A stretch of 64,000 nucleotides of DNA from positions 18,213,795 through 18,277,794 of the forward strand of contig NC_092459.1 in the NCBI RefSeq assembly GCF_047495875.1, written 5' to 3'. The stretch is from Pithys albifrons albifrons. Its lineage: Eukaryota; Chordata; Aves; Passeriformes; Thamnophilidae. The notes below the pieces were generated by a model, which had not been told where the DNA came from, did not search any database, and saw nothing but the letters and a program-made list of their open reading frames with translations. Below, piece after piece: positions 60,693-64,000 of the stretch. Numbering within the stretch: the stretch's first letter is position 1; each line of letters starts with the position of its first letter. The translations under genes were made by a program, and so were the position numbers.

Positions 60693-62369
60693 ACTAGGTT
60701 ATAGAATGAATATCTTCTGCCCAGGACCTTTAGTAAATTTCTAATTAGATAAACAGAATAAAAATGTTTTCAGCAACAGAATCTGAGTGACAATGAACTA
60801 CAGCACCCAAATTATAACTACTGTGTGGGGAAGCAAGAAATCCAATTTTCAAACTTTGCTCCAAATCTGGGAAGGGAAAATGGTCTCACACACTTCCCAG
60901 GTGAGTACCCCAAGTAGTAGGATATAAATTTTTTATAGCAGACAACAGGCAGTCCTCTTTCAGAAGTTCAGTAATCAGTGAGCTTTCATATGCTTCCTAA
61001 CATGGCCTGTGCACTCTGAGGGAGAACATGGATAGACATGTAACGTCTTGACACAGCAACAGCAAAACCTTTGCACTGATTGTTTTAGGCATCTGCCAGG
61101 CAAAAAGACAGCAGAGAGAATTTTGAGGTGACACATATGTGCTGAAAGTTCACTAAAACAACAGGGATCTGTATGGCTTTAAACTCTTTATGAGTTTTAG
61201 ATTTAGATTAAGTGAAAGAGCTTTTCTATGACCAAAGCTAACCATATATATATTGAGACTAGGCTCAACACTGCCTATAAAATGCATAAGTACTAAGTGG
61301 CCTGACCCATCCCTGTGTTGGGTGAAGTGACTGTGTATGAACTTAGTTGTTTGTAAAGCGTTTTGCAACCATCGAGGGAGGCAATTTTAAAACTGCAAGC
61401 TATGGCTGTGGAAACATTTATCAAACTCATACACAACAGAAGCAACCATAAGAACCTTTGACTGAGTTTCAAGTTTATTTTAACACACATAACATGCATT
61501 CATTCCTAAAGAATTTCAATTCAAAATTCAAAGAATCCCTTTCAGGATCAAGCAGAGTGGTTCTGGGAGTTAACTTACTTGTTTCCTCTAGAGCATCTAG
61601 CTGTATTATACTGTGAAAAGTCTGGCTCTTCCCCTTCTTTTATACATTACACAATGAATTTCATCCCTCAGACAACATGAAAAATACATCAGTGTTTTTA
61701 AATCAAAATATTCAACTGCAACACTTTAACATACACTTAAATATGTTAGGCATCAAACTTAGGTGGATTTTTTTATTTTTTTACATTAGGTATGTCAGAG
61801 GTATATGAAAAAAGGAATTAGTAGGCTCAGATGTTCTGGAGGGACAAAAGGGCATAAATGGGGAAGGCAACATGCTATGGCTTGCACTTTCCCTCTTGTC
61901 ACTGCCTGGTGTAATGTATGTTGTATTTATTGTCCCTTTCATCTCTTACTCTCACTGTGTTATTTCATCACTTTTCTTTTGCTCTTTGTTCTAATAAGGC
62001 TCCCCATATGTTGCCATGAATCACCGTGAAGTAAATTACACAGTCCTGTTGAGATCCATGATGGTTATTCAACCTGGAAAGTGGTACACCTGGGGTTTCC
62101 AAATTCTACTAAAACATAAAGGCCACTAATGTCAATTGTGAACAAGCTGGATTGATTTTAGGAGGAAGATGTTTTCTGACTAAGATGCCAAGCTGTTTAA
62201 TGAAGCAAACAACCCAAAATTACAAGGGTGGGAAAGGATGCTAAGCAATCTGGCAGTGGTGGGAAAGGCTAAAAGAGGACACAGAAGTGACATGAGTCTG
62301 CCTCTGCTGTACAGTGCTCAGGCTTAAAGCCTTAAAATTCTGCCTGAAGATGTACAGGCACTCCTATAT
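60693..62369. other. Unique AT-rich sequence, nothing recognised
   Basis: No recognisable gene or repeat in 1.7 kb. Confidence 0.5.
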
Positions 62370-62600
62370 CGCCTATTATATGAACCCGAGACTGAATCGG
62401 GACCCTCACTGATTTCATGTTGAAGGGTCTGAAAGTTTCCCACTGGAGGCAGTTGTTTGGAACCGGTTCATTTCCGCGTTGTGGCTGCTTTACGTCACCA
62501 GAATGCAGCAAACAGGACACCCAGTAGCACCAAGCAGTGTGTCACAGCAGGAGGGAACCGCCCTCCGATCGGGGCTGCAACACCTGCACCGGGAGCTGCT
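62370..62600. promoter_or_regulatory. CpG-enriched patch with GRHL and CRE motifs
   Basis: Eleven CpGs were counted in roughly 230 bp, giving an estimated observed/expected ratio near 0.6, whereas most of the window is strongly CpG-depleted. The patch holds AACCGGTT (62,461-62,468), the palindromic Grainyhead-like site, a TTTCCGCG word, and TTACGTCA (62,490-62,497), a near-consensus CRE for CREB/ATF factors. Outside the LTR it is the most promoter- or enhancer-like stretch. No repeat family was recognised, so a decayed CpG-rich repeat is not excluded. Confidence 0.35.
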
Positions 62601-62737
62601 GGGGGAGAGAAACCTCAGTCCTGGAACACAGCTGATAAGATGATCTCCAAAACGGGAAGATCCCCCTTCTGTTAGGGCTTGAGCTCTCCCTTCTCTGTCC
62701 TCTTTGCCTTTACCTCCCACTGCCACGGCTTTATTTT

Positions 62738-62759
62738 TGCCCTTTGACCACTATAAATC
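62738..62759. promoter_or_regulatory. DR1 nuclear-receptor site next to a TATA-like box
   Basis: On the minus strand TGGTCAAAGGGCA (62,738-62,750) is a direct repeat of AGGTCA-like half-sites with one spacer base, the DR1 form bound by HNF4, COUP-TF and PPAR-RXR. TATAAATC follows on the plus strand at 62,752-62,759, and the CpG patch is 150-380 bp upstream of it. A plus-strand start near 62,785 is conceivable but unproven. Confidence 0.3.
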
Positions 62760-64000
62760 AAAGGAGTGTCACTGACACTGGCAATGAGGTGGGAACAAGG
62801 ACAGCAATGACCTAAGCTTCGCACACACTGTACTTTTTGCTTAGTTTCATTGCAGCAACTCTCAGTTTTTGACTTTCCAGTCTCTAGGTGCAGGAAATGG
62901 GCCCCAAACACATCTCTTATTAATACAGGGCAAGAAATGGTTTGCCTTACCTCACATACAATTCAACTGCTTTGTGTTTAGCGATCACTTTAAATGCCAG
63001 CTGACTCAAAGGTGTTTTGAAAGACTCCCTTTCTTGTGAAAACTCATGGTGTCAGTTAAGGCTTAGTGTGCACAGGACTTGCTCCTCTTACCTTTGCTTA
63101 ATGCATCGATGCCAGAGAGAACTTCATGACAGCTGACAGACTGAGGGATTGGTGCTGCTGCACCGTTTTTATCTCCATTTTATTGCCTGCAAGCCTGTGC
63201 TGGGACAGGGGCAAAGGTGGTTTGCTTGGGGCTCTCATAATACACTCTTTCTCTCTGCTTTTCAAAAAGAGGAAATGCAATGGCTCTCTCTTCTTTGAAC
63301 ATTGTAAGAGTATATCCATAAATATGAGCTAATTCCAAGAGATAGAAATATAAATATTTCAAATCATAGAATCATATTTTAACCTAAAATGCATTTAAGT
63401 TTTAAAATACATGACCTAAATATATTTAAAGTATCACATAACTGAGCAGGTGCTATACTGGCATACCTTATTAAAGGAGACAGAGTTATAAAATTTTGTT
63501 GCTCACAGTGTTTCCTCACCCTGGGAAAACTCTTCTCCCACTTAAAAGTTGTCGTCATCACCCAGGATTCTCAAGAAAAAGTACCTCACACATCAGGAAA
63601 GGCAGCTGAAAATTGCTGTTGCAATTTTTCATGAGAAATTTCTTGTGACATGCACTTTGTGGCAAATCAAAACTCATGTCTTCCTTTGTCAGCGAGAAGG
63701 GGATGAAACAGGCTGAAAATGCAAATTGTTTTAACAAAATTATCCAGGTTCATCTTTCAGGCATACATTCAAAACCAAGGACATTTTAAGAGAAAGGAAA
63801 ATGTCTCAGCATTTTTAAATATTTTAAACCTTCTTTTTCATCCAAAAAAAGATTTTCAATTTTTTTTTTATATCAACTCTAAACACAAATCTATTGTCCA
63901 CAGAGAAAAAATATAGAGTATCTGCTTTAGCTAGTGGCTCTTGCATCTGGCAAGGAGTGAATAAACAGCTTTGATAAAGAAATTAATTGGAGTTGTTTAA
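62760..64000. other. Unique AT-rich sequence, nothing recognised
   Basis: No recognisable gene or repeat up to the window end. A T-run lies at 63,861-63,869. Confidence 0.5.

Noticed and set aside
63361..63400. AATCATAGAATCAT words resembling a minus-strand CR1 tail
   Set aside because: The following bases do not continue into the CR1 GGTTGGAAA segment, so the match is limited to about 14 low-complexity bases.
1..64000. tRNA genes, snoRNAs, CRISPR arrays and bacterial-type operons
   Set aside because: No tRNA B-box with matching cloverleaf, no C/D-box pair with a guide-like layout, no regularly spaced direct repeats and no long adjacent coding frames were seen on reading both strands. Weak cases could be missed without a covariance-model search.

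Overview
This window looks like noncoding nuclear DNA from a bird, most probably a songbird. It is AT-rich and CpG-poor, the open frames are short and scattered, and no host exon can be recognised with confidence. The bird call rests on CR1 retrotransposon 3' ends carrying the diagnostic ATTCTATGATTCT-type tail, and on solo LTRs of endogenous-retrovirus style. The songbird assignment is inference from the style of those LTRs. The stretch is probably intergenic or lies inside a very long intron; the sequence alone cannot separate these.

Layout. Positions 1-460 hold a possible LTR relic with a degenerate 20-bp minisatellite. Positions 460-11,500 are mostly unique sequence with one tiny CR1 tail, two good-looking but unproven splice acceptors (5.8 kb and 7.07 kb) and a GT-rich tract at 10.5 kb. 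The clearest transposon is a 5'-truncated, minus-strand CR1 at 11,521-12,410. It still encodes the C-terminal part of the CR1 ORF2 protein, interrupted by one stop codon. From 12.4 to 45 kb the DNA is nearly featureless, apart from two possible ancient MIR-type SINE relics, low-complexity tracts and a perfect 11-bp hairpin at 18.6 kb. A second, older CR1 fragment is at 45,051-45,350.

The last 15 kb is richer. A complete 722-bp solo LTR at 48,996-49,717 is flanked by a 5-bp target-site duplication. A second solo LTR at 59,014-59,612 is GC- and CpG-rich and keeps a full promoter layout on the minus strand (CArG box, Y-box, GC boxes, CCAAT, TATA). A perfect 10-bp hairpin lies at 60.67 kb. A small CpG-enriched patch at 62.37-62.76 kb carries consensus-like GRHL, CRE, DR1 and TATA motifs and is the best candidate for a host regulatory element.

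No operon, CRISPR array, tRNA, rRNA, complete retrovirus or novel multi-gene system was found. The points most worth following up are the promoter-like LTR at 59 kb and the CpG/motif cluster at 62.5 kb.
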